A stretch of DNA of 64,000 nt from Cydia pomonella (GCF_033807575.1 NC_084725.1:9583001-9647000); one strand, 5' to 3'. Positions 11,936-25,200 are shown, counted from the first letter of the stretch. Numbers and translations are program-made. The notes: generated from the sequence alone by a model not told the origin.

Positions 11936-14900
11936 CCGCAAGTCATGTCAGAATTCGGTCATGTTTTAGTTGAGTCGTTTAAGCTTGCGCACGAGTGACA
12001 GGAAACGTGTAATTGTGAGAAAACCAACAAATGCGTCACAGAGGAAGAAGTTATTAGACCTAATAGACGCAATTTAACGCACGCGAGTACCTAAAGTTCA
12101 AAAACATCGTTAACATTTTTTGGGAAGGGACCAATTATTAAAGGTTTCATTCATTACATAGTACCTGCTTAAACAAACCTGCCTAAGTTTAGGTTAGGTT
12201 ATTCTCCTATACGTTGGAAAGTAATATTTTCAATTAGACATATGCATTGGATATGTATTGATGATGAAGAAGAAGATGTATTGATAATCAGTTTGTAAAT
12301 ATTTTGCATTCATTCATTTTGTAATCTACATGCGTACCTAATTGTAATTGCAGACTACGTAGTTATATATTAAATAAATGTATGTTTAAAAAGCTTTTTA
12401 GAAAGCTAATCTACGATAACGATACTCGGTAAAAGAGTTACGCAGGGTTCTAAGTTAGGTCACAAGCTATAAAAGATTCACTTAAATAAGAAATACTGTT
12501 TCTCCCTATCACCTTCCCCAGGTTCTTTAAGATCGTCTATGAGACTGACATCACACGAGTGACTTGAATGTCGTATTAGAAATGTCCACTGAATTTCTGT
12601 TGCAAAAATCATGATTGTGAAGTCATCTGGTTTAAACGGCCGTCTGACGCGTCGCATTAGCCTATCGAAGCAAATCGTGCGAAACGCTGCGTGCTTCCTT
12701 CCATTCCACTACCAATAGTGGACATTTTAAATATAAAATGATATATAATAATGTAAGTGAAGGTAGATAAAGTCTGTTCGAGCTAACCCTGCAGTCTTTG
12801 ACAAAACATAGTGAGAAAATGTCATTCTTACATTACGACGCTTCGTAGTTTCATAGATATATTTCACGTTTAAAGTGTCATTTTTAAATTTTGTCATTTC
12901 AAAGTGATAGCGGAGTTAGTTTGACGTACATATTCTCAAAAGAAGTCTATCAGGGGTGTTTCTTGAGAAACCGATAAGCCAATTATTGACGGGGAATTAT
13001 GATAGCAACATATCTAAAGATGTAGCCAACGAACTAAAATAACTATAGAAGTCTGAGTGGAGCTCAAAAATGACCCCACGTGTAATGTGCCGCGAGCGAC
13101 TCAACTGTACAACGCGCAGTTTGACAACGTCAAGTATTGTAATTATAATGCAAAAGGTTTGAAATATAATTTTTTTAGCCAATAAAAACTTTGATTGACC
13201 AATGAATAGCGGGAAATTATGTATTAGGTAAATCAAAGCTGCAGGCGGGTATATTTATAGAGAAGAGATAACTGTTCGTGATACGTGTCATATAAGTGTC
13301 AGTCATATAGCCGTTTTTCAAAGTCATAAAGTACTAAGAGCTTCGTCTATATATATTCCGTAGCTGGGAGTAGCTCACAGATCACTCAACATTCTGACAG
13401 TAGGTATCAATATGATGCGAAAGAGGCCAAGAATGGTACAGGTTCCTAAATACGAGAACCCTTTTTGAATAGCTGGAATAAATTTACGTCCTGGCAGTGG
13501 TGTTATCGTAAAATTCAAAAGCCGCAACGGAGCGACCTTTTACGCAAAAACGTAAAAGTTTTACACGAACCGATATCGATATTTTATCGTTTTACTGGTT
13601 ATTAATGTCTAACCCTCGTATGTGGATTGACCGTGAACTTGGAATAACAGCTTTGTTACTTTAAAGATAGGGTTTAGGTTTGAAAGACAATGTGATGTTG
13701 ATGCACGGCTGCAGGCATCAACATGCGTGGTGTGTGCGATTGTTTTATGTGTTCGGATCAATGGAACGGGGTTATATTTAGTTTCTTGGATAGATTGAGG
13801 AATTGTAATGCTGATATATAGAGCAATGACTGGACGGAAACTTAGAAATACAATTACTATGGACAATACATTTTTCACGCCATAAACGAATATTCTAATT
13901 GTGCCTTTAAAATGATGTTGTTAATAGCTATCTTTCTCACATCACATTTCTTTTAAAAAAGGTAAAATATATTATGATTGCAACAATCTCAGCGTTCCTC
14001 TGATAGTATAATGTATGGCACCTCTAACGTATTACATGAGAATTTTGCTCACACGCCGTACATTTAACGCAAATTCGCTAGCTAAGCTATTTAGCAGCAC
14101 TTTGAGCATATTTGCCGTTGAAATTGCTTTGGATAAATATCGTATTTAACTATATCAGCGTATTTCGTTTGTGGTCAATGAGGGATTTTACTTCAATAAG
14201 AGTCAAAACAGCTGATTCGTCATCGATAGATATGATAAATGAAACTCCCTTAAACTACAAACCGGGAATTTTATGACAATTGATGAAAATTTATTGGTAT
14301 AAGCAATAATGACGTTAAAGCTATGCTGCCTACTCTTGGTTTTGGTGACGACGGTAAAATACGCTTTTTTATTCATCAGAAACGACGGCTTAATGATGAA
14401 ACCTTTTCATCACGATCAATTTCTTTGAATGTCAATATTATTTCATCAATGACGGTAAAAAAGGTAGATCGATATTAATTTAACACAATTCTTTGTTTTC
14501 TACGCGTACGAGAGGAAACAGTTATCTCACTCTAAATAACATTCGCGCGACCTATTATGGGTTTCTAATTTTGCACAATATAAAATGATCATCGCACATG
14601 ATGTACTGAGTGATATAATTATTATAATTTTATGAGAAATAAAAGCCAAAAACAACAAAAATGGTAGGTCAAGTAACCATGAATGAAAACAATATCTTGG
14701 GCAAGAATAGTAAAAGGTCAATATCAAGACCAAATATTTAATGACAATATTGACAAACCACATCAAACCAAGTTAACCGACCAAATAAATCCATTATCAA
14801 CAGTATAAATAAAGTCCACCGATGTAGAGCAAAATATTATATTTAGACAGCTTAGTCTTCCGCTATTGTCAGTTCAACAGGCCAAAACTAACTTACCGGC

Positions 14901-15919
14901 TAATTATTAAAGTTCAATTCAGTTTGGACAGTGGTTTGATCTTGTTGTAAAGAAAATTGGATCTTGTTGGTCTGTAATTGGGTGTGTTTCGTGTTTTCGG
15001 GATGGGTGGGCAAGAGGATTATATTCGGAATCTGGCCGATGCACATCGAGTGGACTGGGATTAGACGGGTTATTATGTACGGCTTGAGATGTGCTTGTAA
15101 TACTGCAACATCTAACTATTCGGACGCTTGTTTAATTATTTGAGTTATTAACAGAAACGTATGCAGAACTGATGGAAACTTTGTTGACTTAGAAACTACA
15201 GATAAGACTGGAGACAACAAATAAAGACCTAATCACAAAAAATAAAGGGAGGAAATAAAATTTACTACAAGATAAAAATAGACTAATTTCCTACGGAAAC
15301 AAATCACAAGAAACAATACCAGAAAAAATATTATAGAAAAAATGGAAATTCAATACGATCAATCAGTCACACGGACTGCTCATTGTTTAAAGAAACAAAG
15401 CGAAGCTGATTTTGTCAACCTTATAACACTAAAAGCTTGAGAAAGCTTCAAAGGTAAAACAAATATTTTTTTGTTCGATCTTGAAAAATGTTTGATTTGA
15501 ATTATAAATATTAGTATTCCCCTGAAAACCTAACCTAAGTTTTGAAATGAGCCCCACATCTTAATCTTTAATAGATGGTATCTCTAGAACCTTCGAGTTT
15601 AGTACGAGGGTAGCCCTATAAAGCCGGGCAACGAAGGGATAACAATGGGTCTAGGTAGAAAGATTGCCGTTTCATGTACGTGTCTATGTGGGAAGAGGTT
15701 ATGTATTACCCAAGTCAAACATTTACATCTACTTTATAGTTGATAGACATTGAATGAGACTATACTTTCCGCAAAACTAATTTGCGACTGAGATCATAAT
15801 GATATGGCCTTACCCTTGTTAAGACCAACCAAGAGTGAAAGAGATAGCATCATGACCTGACTCGCCACTTAGTTTTGCGGCAAGTATAGCGTACTTAGCT
15901 TACCTTAGTTGAGTTTAAT
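11936..15919. other. Non-coding DNA, nothing firmly recognised
   Basis: Four kilobases of AT-rich sequence without a supportable gene. Open frames such as 13609-13878 and 14527-14766 (both minus) have no domain and no splice context. Confidence 0.5.
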
Positions 15920-16005
15920 TAGCTCAGGACCGGGACAAGTGGCGTAGCCAGAGTGGCCTATGCTCAGCAATGGGCAAGGAAAAGCTGTAATGATGACGAT
16001 GATGG
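15920..16005 (+). mobile_element. RTE-type LINE 3' tail fragment
   Basis: The sequence GCTCAGGACCGGGACAAGTG GCG, then GTGGCCTATGCTCAGCAATG, then TGATGACGATGATGG corresponds to the extreme C-terminus and simple-repeat tail of a lepidopteran RTE-like LINE. In that frame it reads DRDKW...GLCSAMG followed by a stop and an ATGATG-type tail. Only the last roughly 90 bp are present. Confidence 0.6.
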
Positions 16006-17116
16006 TAAGAAATTGGTTGACGATATCGTTTATATAAACATGAATAAATTTCCGAATCTCATAGCTTTTTAGGATTTTTGTTCTCATTATGAACATAACT
16101 ACTTAGGTTACAAATTAATATGCTTAGAAATATGATTTGTTACTATTTGTACTAAAACTGCCAGTCATTCTAGTAACTGATGTAATTACGTGTGTGCGCG
16201 TTGAAATAGTAACTGTCAGTTAAACTTTGGTTATTAATGTACGAAAACCGGACGGGTCAACCGCAAGCTTCGAACTTTGGGTAAAGATAAGGAACGGGTT
16301 AAAGTTTGCTTTCGTTACAGCGATGTCAGATACATTGACAGAGGTTTCGGATAAGGAGTTTACAGTTTAAGTATTCGGTTGTTCGGATGTCGTCCATGTT
16401 AGAATTGGATTCGGACAAATCTTTTATTTTATTTTGCAGGGTAATCTTTACAGTTGGTCCCATTGTACTCGTAATGACTTGAGGGTCTGATGATGGAATA
16501 AAATGGTTAAAATAAGAAATAAACATTTTACAATAACAATAAATAACTTACTCGAAAGACGAGGTTCTACCGAACAACATTGAATAAAGAACATGTGTTT
16601 ACGTATGAAAAGAACAACAATTCTTAGGGTGGAAAAAGGTCTAGAAAGCGATGCGATTTTCTTCTACATTATACTCGATAAAAAAAACTTCCACAGCTAA
16701 AATAAATACCACAGGAACTTTAGCAGCAATTTTCCATTTCAGATAGTGGAATCGCCTGCGGAACGAAATCTAAAAAGACCGATCTTTCCCATTCACCGAA
16801 TGACGTCTAGAGACCGTTCATTCGTTCATCTTCGTTCACGGGCCACGCAGCCGCTCGATCTCATCTAGCTAACGTCAGATCCAATTGAAGGAACGACTCA
16901 CGACCAGAACTGCAGGTATGCACTTTGCAGATTCGGTTGGAATTGGGAACGAAACGAACGTACTGATTGTATTTAGGTCGATCTTATTCGAATTTACTTT
17001 GTATGAGAGGAGGAAGAAGCTTCTAAATGGCGTTTTGATTTTTGGTGTAATTAAAAAAAAAAACTAAATTGTGGAGTGTAAGTGACGTGCTGACGTGACA
17101 GCTAGGGTCTCAATTG
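16006..17116. other. Non-coding spacer
   Basis: No supportable gene. Open frames at 16326-16526 (minus) and 16885-17067 (plus) have no recognisable domain. Confidence 0.45.
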
Positions 17117-17346
17117 TTTCTCATAAAGTTTTAAGTCATAATATATTGTTTGCCCGTATTTTCGTTAGCCATAATTTGTTTTTTCTCAGAAACGCGTAAC
17201 TTTTCAGGATTGCCATATAACAAATCTAACCTAACCTATCTATAGGATAACCTAAAGACACTCCTGAAAAGTTAACGGTTTCAAAGTTATGACTAATGAT
17301 AATATGACTATCATTACATTATGACTTTCAATAATTATGCCAAACA
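17117..17346. mobile_element. Foldback MITE with imperfect arms
   Basis: The clearest pairing is GTAACTTTTCAGGATTG (17196-17212) with CACTCCTGAAAAGTTAAC (17259-17276), around a centre containing CTAACCTAACC...GGATAACC. Outer parts also pair loosely: TCTCATAAAG...AAGTCATAAT on the left with ATTATGACTTTCAAT...AAAGAGA on the right. No coding capacity. The outer limits are approximate. Confidence 0.55.
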
Positions 17347-17737
17347 AAGAGATCCGGACGTGACATGATAATGGCAAAAAGGTACCCGAAAAAATGAGGT
17401 ATTTAAAGAACCAGAGGCGAATTTCATAGATGTAAAAGTGAAGCTTGTGAATGTGTCTAGACGGCGCGCATTTATGCAGTAAAAAATGTAAACGTTACGA
17501 CATGATCTAGTGTTATGACGTTCGTTAATCGCTTCGTTAAATCATAATAGCCCATGTAATCATTTCGTCAATTCAAAGCTCAACAGTGGGCAAGCTACCA
17601 GCAGTGGCCATAAACTATAATAAGAGTACGTTTTCTGATTCCCAGCTGACGTAGTGTCTCGACAAGAATAGTCGGCAACGTGCGCGTACGACGGTGTCAT
17701 GCGACCTTCGTGGATCAGCCCAAAGGACCTACGTTTT

Positions 17738-17781
17738 CTGCCTCTCTTTCGCTCTTGCGTATTCGAGCGACAGAGAGGCAG
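17738..17781. repeat. Foldback core of a MITE
   Basis: CTGCCTCTCTTTCGCTC (17738-17754) pairs with GAGCGACAGAGAGGCAG (17765-17781), 16 of 17 positions, around a 10-nt loop. The flanks, including GCGTTAGGGCCTCAGAC at about 17800, recur in altered form at 33028-33107, so this is the core of a dispersed element. Confidence 0.65.
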
Positions 17782-18403
17782 ATAAAGAATTTTCGTATTT
17801 CGCGTTAGGGCCTCAGACTGCGGGAAAGTGGAACGAGGAGATCCATTAAAGATTCAAAATTGATATTGTTCTGACAAATTCCAGTTGTTGTAAATTCTTT
17901 TCCTAATGTTCTTATTACGATGAAGATGTTTTTTGTTCTTTCATCAGCGTTCAGTTACATCTAATACGGGTCTGTCATCAGTCGCTTTACGCTTATCCTA
18001 TGTCTTACATGCCTCTCCTCGATATTATAGCAATAAAAGGACTAAAACAAGAAACATTGCGAATACTCGTAGTTTTAAAAAGTAAAATCATCTTTTCGAC
18101 ATATAGAAGCCGGAAAGATATCTACTATCTAGGTACTTTCTTCGACTACGGCTAGACCAAGCCCTTTTCCACGGCATTTTCCTCCTAACTCTAGTTCTCA
18201 AATAGATCTGACGTCACTAACCGCATTGACGTCAAATCACGTCACGGAGAGTCCTTGCCTAACATGTCGTAAGGGCTGTATTTTTAAACACGCGTAATTG
18301 TTTTTTACTCGTAGTTTCTATGTTAGAGATTAATCGTGGCTTTTAGTAGATAAGTATCTTGTGAATTTTCGCTACACAAATGCCAGTTATCTAATAATGT
18401 ATA
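17782..18403. other. Non-coding spacer
   Basis: The first 35 bp appear to belong to the preceding MITE. Nothing else was recognised. Confidence 0.45.
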
Positions 18404-19260
18404 GAATAGAATAGAATATCATTTATTTCAGTATAAGTACACAGTTATACAATACATATAGAGGAAGAAAGAGAAAAAATGACTTCTAACTAACTTGTAC
18501 ACTGTATATAATTATACTGAAAAAGGTGAACACTCAGCATAATGCCAGGTCCTACTGAAGTAGTACGCTGACGCTGGTCTTCCGTGGACACCTGTAGGGA
18601 GCGTAGTTGCGCGCAGCTACCAACTACAGTTAAGTTACTGAGATAACTATAATAATTACGACGGTAAACAACAAAGCGGCAATGAAGCAGTTGACATCAT
18701 ATGTTAGCATGACTATCATGGTCCAGAAAATATATATATATGTACCCAAAATAATAATATAAATAATTAGTTACAGTACTTAAGATTTGTAATGGCTTCA
18801 CTCAATCACTCTGACAATAGTTTTTGCTTAGAGAGAAGGTAACTTTTTACTTTTACTTTAAAAGACTGCAAAGAAGTTAGTTGCTTAAAAGGTGGTGGTA
18901 GGTTGTTCCAGCATTTTGTGGCGGTGTACTTAAAACTGCCACGAAATGCTGCAGTTTTGTGTTTGGGACACATGAGAAGAGTAGATAATCTCTGGCGCTG
19001 CAAAAACCGGAGCTTCTCATGCAGGTAACGAGGTGCTTGAAACTTCACGATCCCGAACAGTAGGCAAGCAAAGTGGAGAGAGCGCTTAGATTCCATGTTC
19101 ATTAGATCGCTTCTGTTAAGGTAGTTAGTTACGTGAGTTCTTGTATGATCATTATATAGATTTTTATTATGATACATAGCACCTCTTAGCTGATTATTAC
19201 AAGTCTGCACCATGTCTGAAGCGTCACGTTCTGTAGAAATAACTGTTTCTCAAGCAATGC
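18404..19260 (-). mobile_element. 5'-truncated jockey-type LINE 3' end
   Basis: Read on the minus strand, this holds the C-terminal part of a jockey-like reverse transcriptase polyprotein, about 400 bp of 3'UTR, and a terminal run GAAATAAATGATATTC TATTC. The TATTC repeat (about 18408-18419) is the probable 3' simple tail and marks the end. The 5' limit near 19260 is where coding similarity stops. The RT catalytic domain and the endonuclease are absent. It is a dead copy on the same strand as PMCA. Confidence 0.75.
18806..19213 (-). pseudogene. Jockey-like RT C-terminal fragment
   Basis: A 135-residue open segment with the pattern usual at the end of jockey-clade polyproteins: ACLLFGIVKFQAPRYLHEKL, then FRGSFKYTATKCWNNLPP, then SLQSFKVKVKSYLLS. 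The reading frame stays open a few codons upstream of the ATG at 19213, so that ATG is internal to the ancestral ORF. No xxDD RT motif is present. It is not expected to be functional. Confidence 0.75.
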
Positions 19261-19829
19261 CAATGATGTACGGAACGGAAGTATTGAACTCTAACATCAT
19301 TTTGATGGTAACTGCTGGGTGGTAGCTGCAGTAGTTACCACTGGTAACAAAACAACTTGGTGGTAGCTAGTGGGAATAATACCCATTAGGAGTAGTAAAA
19401 CGTGTACCTTCAGGGAAATTAATTAATGTAGCTTAGTTTCTACTTGCAGATGCTTTAAAATAAGATATACTTAGCAGACATTACGAGCAACATCAGAAGC
19501 GACGGGGCCAAGATGACAAATATACAATTATACATAGATAAACGCTGATCGAGACGAAATGTGTCGGGATGACAGATGCAACGAAAAGTCGCGTGATCAG
19601 GCCTCTGATGATTTTAGTTTAACATTTTTTGAACTTCAATATACTCATTTAAAGATATATTTCTGTTATAATTACAAGTGCAATTCCCGTTTGGTAAATT
19701 AAATTTATGCACAGGTCGACATACAAAGCGGGCCTGGTCGCAAAACGGTACTTTCTCGGCGCGAAACCTGTTACGCAAGGGCTTCCGAGAAATACTTCCT
19801 ACTGTGATGTTTGCGAATAACAATGATAT
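19261..19829. other. Non-coding spacer
   Basis: No gene or clear repeat was seen in about 570 bp. Confidence 0.45.
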
Positions 19830-19938
19830 GCCGCCATCAGATATACCGTAGCAGACAAGGTATTCAGAAATATCTAAACATGCACTTGACAGTAACGGCT
19901 TTGTTCGGATATTGGTTAACTCCTAGGCTGCTCCCATA
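19830..19938. mobile_element. Degenerate MITE related to 8044-8179
   Basis: Shares CGCCATCAGATATA, AAGGTATTCAGAAATATCT and a GTAACGGCTTTGTTCGGATATT block with the foldback at 8044-8179, in a mutated and partly rearranged form. The foldback is no longer complete. Confidence 0.5.
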
Positions 19939-20327
19939 GGTACTAGTGCCTCAGATGTACCCCAGACAGACAGACCCCCACGTAACGTATGTTCAGTGAA
20001 TATTAACGGTTTAAATAAAAATGATTCAAATAGCATTGAGCATATGTTACATACACACAACTATACAACTACTCGTACTAGCTATTTACTGTGTCATAGT
20101 TCTACAACATCCAGAGTTGGAGGCTACCAAGCTTGTTTGCCAACAACTGGGCCTATAAAACACTGGCAACTATACTCTATCCAAACATTTATCTATGACA
20201 GGCGATGTCAGGTATTTACCATCGTGCTGTCTAGGTAATAATATTTAGAGAAACTTGCGTAGAAAAGTAAAGTTAGTAGAAGAGGAACTTGTCAATGTAA
20301 GATTTCACTACCGGTGAATCGGTAACC

Positions 20328-20570
20328 GTGTGGCTTTCCATCAGAGATCCTTTTCATGTGCTTCATCTGGAATAAGGACGTTTCTATCAGAATTTATGTT
20401 GGAATTTCAGGTGGAAACGTCCTTACTGCACATGAAACGGTACATAAGGCTTATAAGAAATGTAATGTCTTAGGCTAGTCCTGTATTGTTACATTTTGTG
20501 TGTTTTTTTTAATAAAATTGAAATTGAAGGCTTTCCATTATAAAAGGGTTTCTGTGATGGAAAGCCACGT
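20328..20570. repeat. Nested inverted repeats, possible MITE
   Basis: Outer arms: GTGTGGCTTTCCATCAG (from 20328) against CTGTGATGGAAAGCCACGT (ending near 20570). Inner arms: TTTCATGTGCTTCATC...AAGGACGTTT (from about 20352) against AAACGTCCTTACTGCACATG (ending near 20437). The symmetry suggests a foldback element. The ends and target duplication are not resolved. Confidence 0.45.
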
Positions 20571-20680
20571 ATAAGGATCATACGCAATAGAATGAAAAAA
20601 AATGAAGACTCGTGAAGTAAAACAATATTGTATCGCCCGTCAAGTGCTAAGTCACGCATGGCGTGACCATACATTGTCAG

Positions 20681-20921
20681 TACCGTAAAACTACCCAACT
20701 ATAGTCCAATACTGCAACTATGGTCCACAAGTTCAAAAGGAAATTAAGTATCTATAACAATGTTCCTTTTGGTTTACTCCTAGTTTTACCTTCCATTTAT
20801 AAACATACTTTGCCGTAGAACTACAAAAATATAGTAAAATACACACCTGAACGAGAAAAATTGAGTTTATTTGTGGACCATAGTTGGGAGCTTTGGACTA
20901 TAGTTGGGTGGTTTTACGGTA
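20681..20921. mobile_element. Tc1/mariner-like MITE with about 50-bp TIRs
   Basis: Left arm 20681-20730 (TACCGTAAAACTACCCAACT, ATAGTCCAA..., TATGGTCCACAA) is an imperfect inverted repeat of right arm 20871-20921 (TTGTGGACCATAGTTG..., TTGGACTATAGTTGGG, GTTTTACGGTA). Each end carries TA, compatible with the TA target of Tc1/mariner transposases. The 140-bp interior is non-coding. Confidence 0.7.
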
Positions 20922-21117
20922 TTGTTACTGTGTTGCAAACTCAGCATAGACAAACTCGATCTGCAAGTTTGACGGCGATGCACGGTACCACACGTTTTGT
21001 GGTAATTTGATTGCCAAACGTTGGCGCCTGAGGGTCTACCGCCAACATCAAAATCGAAAAACGTTATCCGTCTCTCTGTCTTTTCGACGTTGGCGGGGCA
21101 GACCCTTTGACAATCAT
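20922..21117. other. Repeat-like non-coding sequence
   Basis: Holds an AAAATCGAAAAACGTTATCC...TTTTCGACGTTGGCGGG segment resembling parts of the repeats at 17.8 and 33.0 kb. A long minus-strand open frame (20867-21316) runs through it and the adjacent MITEs but encodes nothing recognisable. Confidence 0.4.
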
Positions 21118-21250
21118 CCGCTAGCTGGCGCGGTTGCACGGAGCGGTTGAGCGGGTTAACGAAAAATAGTATGAGCAACGCTAACTGGCGCTTAAGCGTG
21201 CGACGGATTTCATCTACAATGGCACCCGCGTCCGTGCGCCCGCTCCGTGA
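21118..21250. mobile_element. MITE related to 22132-22220
   Basis: Starts CCGCTAGCTGGCGCGGTTGC followed by ACGGAGCGG and GTTAACGAAAAATAGTA, all shared with the hairpin element at 22132. Its right side is different (CCGCTCCGTGA near 21241, complementary to CACGGAGCGG on the left), so this copy is a diverged or composite member. Confidence 0.5.
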
Positions 21251-22131
21251 CATAAGTGACAAGACATGCTGCATCCCTCTGCCATGTCTATGTACGACAA
21301 CAATAAAACGACACAAAAATTACACACCATTCCCCAAAAAATTATTTTATCAAGCCAGTTTAGTCAACTAAGTGCACTGTCGAATGTCGTTAAATTTTCG
21401 ACTACTCAAGAATTATTGACTCATAAATAATTCGCCATCACTATTAATTAAGGAATGTACCTATTTGATTACTTCCTTGTCATAGGACTACTAACATAAT
21501 ACGATTTAATAACGACATATCTTTACTACACATCGGCGCATATGACATATCAAAATCAGACACAAAACATTATTATTCGCAAAACAACGTAAGTGCCGTA
21601 ACTTTCGTACTAAGATAAGTCTCTTATAGGAATAAGTATACACGGTCATTTGTAGAAGGATGTAAGTGTAATGGTTTAGATGAGAATTATGTGACATTGT
21701 GTGTGAGCGAGACAATGACAAGGCAATTACAAGTCGTGAGTTAATTAGGGACGTTGTGTCACGTAAGATGGCAACCCTTGGAATTAGGGTTGGCAAGAAT
21801 TATTTCTTATGTTACTGAGTAAGTTTTGGGACAAGTTTTATTTCGAGTGTGACTTGGAAAGTTAGAACGCTTAGAACACTTGTAAGAGGCCTAGGAACAG
21901 TTGCTCCATAAGTGTTTCCAGTTAAAAACCTGTATGCTGTAGTAGCCGGATTCAGTATAAAGATAAAAATGAAAAGAGATGCTTTTGAAATAGTGCAAAT
22001 TTGATAATCGACGAGAAAACCAGGAATAATAATATTGAATCGCCATGTAACCGAGGTTGAGTACTCACGAATAACAAAGTAAGTAAATTTGACCATTCAG
22101 GACTCTACGGATAAAAAAAAACCCGTTAATA
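21251..22131. other. Non-coding spacer
   Basis: No supportable gene. Open frames at 21506-21796 and 21812-22096 (minus) have no recognised domain and no splice context. Confidence 0.45.
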
Positions 22132-22220
22132 GCGTCCGCTAGCTGGCGCGGTTGCACGAAGCGGGTGATCGTTAACGAAAAATAGTACCGTGTAGTGCAC
22201 CCGCGCCAGCTAGCGGACGC
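22132..22220. mobile_element. 89-bp foldback MITE
   Basis: The left arm GCGTCCGCTAGCTGGCGCGG (from 22132) and the right arm CCGCGCCAGCTAGCGGACGC (ending 22220) are exact inverse complements over 20 bp. Pairing extends inward to GTTGCAC / GTGCACC with one mismatch. The roughly 37-bp loop includes GTTAACGAAAAATAGTA, shared with 21118. No coding capacity. Confidence 0.75.
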
Positions 22221-25200
22221 CCTCAATCTGATATAATAGTCGTCAACCATCAATCAATGGCCAAGATAAAAATGCTACGAAAATAATTTTGTGGAATAAA
22301 AATTCCTCCTCGTTTTGTAATCGTTGGAAAACGATAAAGGCCGGAATACGCTATTCACGGACGGTTTATTACACACTTACAAGTACACTCGTAAAACCTT
22401 AATTTGAAAGTCATTGGTGTTTGTTTCGAAAAACGTTTTCTTTTAAGAAACGGAGTAACGGTTTTTTATAATAATAATAACGTAGTCAGAACATAAGTAT
22501 ACGTTTATCATTATCACGTAACTTAGAAGGTTCGATTGAAGTTGTTCTTAGAATAGAGCTTGAAGATTTTGCTGTGTGCGATATATTTGTACATATTTGA
22601 AGAGATACGTATACTCCTAAATTTCTACTAGAAAACTACCTCACTAACCATCTTAGTTACTTAACTAAAATTGTAAAAGTTCTAGATATATAGAAATTTT
22701 ACAATGTTACTGTTATATCTGTTGCCTTTCGCAAAACATGAGAAGATAGCCGTTTTCAGAAGTTGCGTTATGAAATAGAAAACGTTACTTGTCAATACGG
22801 AACGATTCCGTTTCGTTTCACGGAAACTCAAAACGCTCCTGTCCCTTCGGCATCATCGCCAAAAGATATTGCATTAACTCTAGATAGCGACGTAGCGAGT
22901 AAATTGCTAATTAATTAAAAGCTTCTTTTACGTAGGTATATTATGTCACGTCAGTATTAATTTTGATACAAGGAGGTATTCTGATTGTAATAGCAGGTTA
23001 CGAATTTGATCTGGATATGAGTGTCAAAAATGACGTATCTGGTTAAAGAAATGTCAGTTTTGACACTGACATATCATATCACGTTGATAACATATTATTA
23101 CTATCAGATTACGCCTCAAGGTAGACAAAGATCACGGATTTTCGCTACAATCCGCATCTTTCTAGACAATAACATTTTTTACTTACCGCTTTGGATCTCA
23201 GAAGTGAAACAGGTAACGTTAATATATTAAGTATTATGATACTCATATATTAACTAGTATTTGTCTGTTTATTTTGCGAAGTAAGTGTTAGAATAATGTA
23301 GGTTGTGTTTGTGGCTTTCGCAAGTTACAAAACATCATTTTTTGACCAGAAACCGACTGTGCTGCTAAATTATTTTTTACACTTGTCATCGTCATTGGCT
23401 TAGATGTGAAGTAGTATCAGTTCTGAATAAACCCTTGTTAGCTGGTACCACAGGATTGTCTCGATACGTACCTGCAAAAGAAAAAAACATATTTAGTAAT
23501 TTAGGTATTAGAGCAAAACTATAAAAATGTGGACAGGTAAATCTTTCTCTACGAAGGGAGTCTCGACCTAAAAAAGGGTTGAACCCTCTTGGATATTGCA
23601 CGTGTCCTAGCCAAAATACTCTGAGAACAATTATTTTTTATTGATTAGTTCGACAAATACAAAATAACAAAGTAATAAAAAGACATAAGTAATAGATAAA
23701 TGTAAAAACCTAAAATATTCACAGCCAAATGGATTAGATGCTCCGCGACATAAAAATTTCGCTATTTCATGCCAAGGTAAGTGTAATACAGATTTTTTTT
23801 TCTGAAATAAATTTGTGTGAGTTTTGAAAAAGGGGCCCCAGTAAAAGTGCCTTTTCTCAAGGAGCGTCATATTTCAATAATCGTAAACGTACGAATTGGT
23901 AAGTTAGGCAAATTACAAATCTGAGTATGTTTTAACTTAAGTTACTTTCTCGAGTGTGTCGTGAATTTGATTTGGTAAAAAGTTACGATGAAAAGTTGTA
24001 CAGAGGTGAATCGTGATTGATTATATAAATATTTACTGTGCTTTCAATATAATCAAGGCCAATATTGAAATAGGTAATAAATTTCAGAAATTCAAAAAGT
24101 CATGCGTGACTCATTATTATTTAACTGAAGCATTCATGTTATTTTCAAAACAAATTTTAATAAGATAAATATACCGAGTGAAGCCAAGCGTTTAAAGAAA
24201 CATACAATCGTATCAAGAACCTTTTGGAGAGTCAAAATGGCGGACAACGATGCGAAAAGCCGAGATTTACGAATTCAGGAGTCTGAAGTTTGGCAACGCC
24301 GGTCATTGATTTTCTTTCAAAGTATATTCGGACTTGCGAAACCGAGTGCTGGAAATATGATAGTGAGTTTTGTGTTCGTGTGGGGATTTAAAACGACTGG
24401 CAGAGTTCATGAATTGAATATAATATATATGTATCTGTAGAATGTTTATATTCTTAATCCCTAGAATGAAGTTAATGAAAAAGAATAAATAACTTTTTAG
24501 CCAACCAAGGTTTAGATTTAATTTTGACTTCACTCGCATCAATATGTAAGTATATGCATTACGAGTGACAAAATACGAACAAATGTGGCCTTCCACAGGG
24601 AAGGGTCCTTATGCACATGAAGCATAAAGACCCTTTAGGCATGGAACGTCACAAATATAAAGTTCGAACGGCGTTCAGTTTTCAATTCGATTCCTACTCG
24701 TAATTTAAAGAAAAATCATGTGATGAAACAATATTTATGTAATAATCACATCACATTCCTGATTCCTCACAAACCAATGTACATTTGCTCAAATAAAACT
24801 ATTCAATAAAGATCATAACCAACCGCGCAGAATCGGGAATATCTATTACAATCGCTTACATAGACGAAAGTTCAGGTGTATGCTCCGTTTTCGTTCACCG
24901 TACTGATAACAGGGATCATTAAACTTCTCTTTCACACTTGCATGTTCGTAGTAGGATTAAAAGAGATAGCATTATGACCGGTCGTCATCTTATTTCAAGG
25001 TCATAGTTATAATGGACGATGTTGCCTTTCATTCGGCCAGGAATTGGAATAATACCTTATCGAGACTCGCACGAAGGGCGACTGGAAATCGGCACTCATC
25101 AAAATTCATGAAAACCGCCTGATTCCAGAAAGGGACTTGGAAAGGGCAAGGAAAATCCATATTTAACATTTAACCGAATATTTGGTAGCTTTCTGTTCAT

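Noticed and set aside
20867..21316. 149-codon minus-strand open frame
   Set aside because: It runs through parts of two different MITEs and the sequence between them. Its protein has no recognisable domain, so it is a chance frame in repeats.
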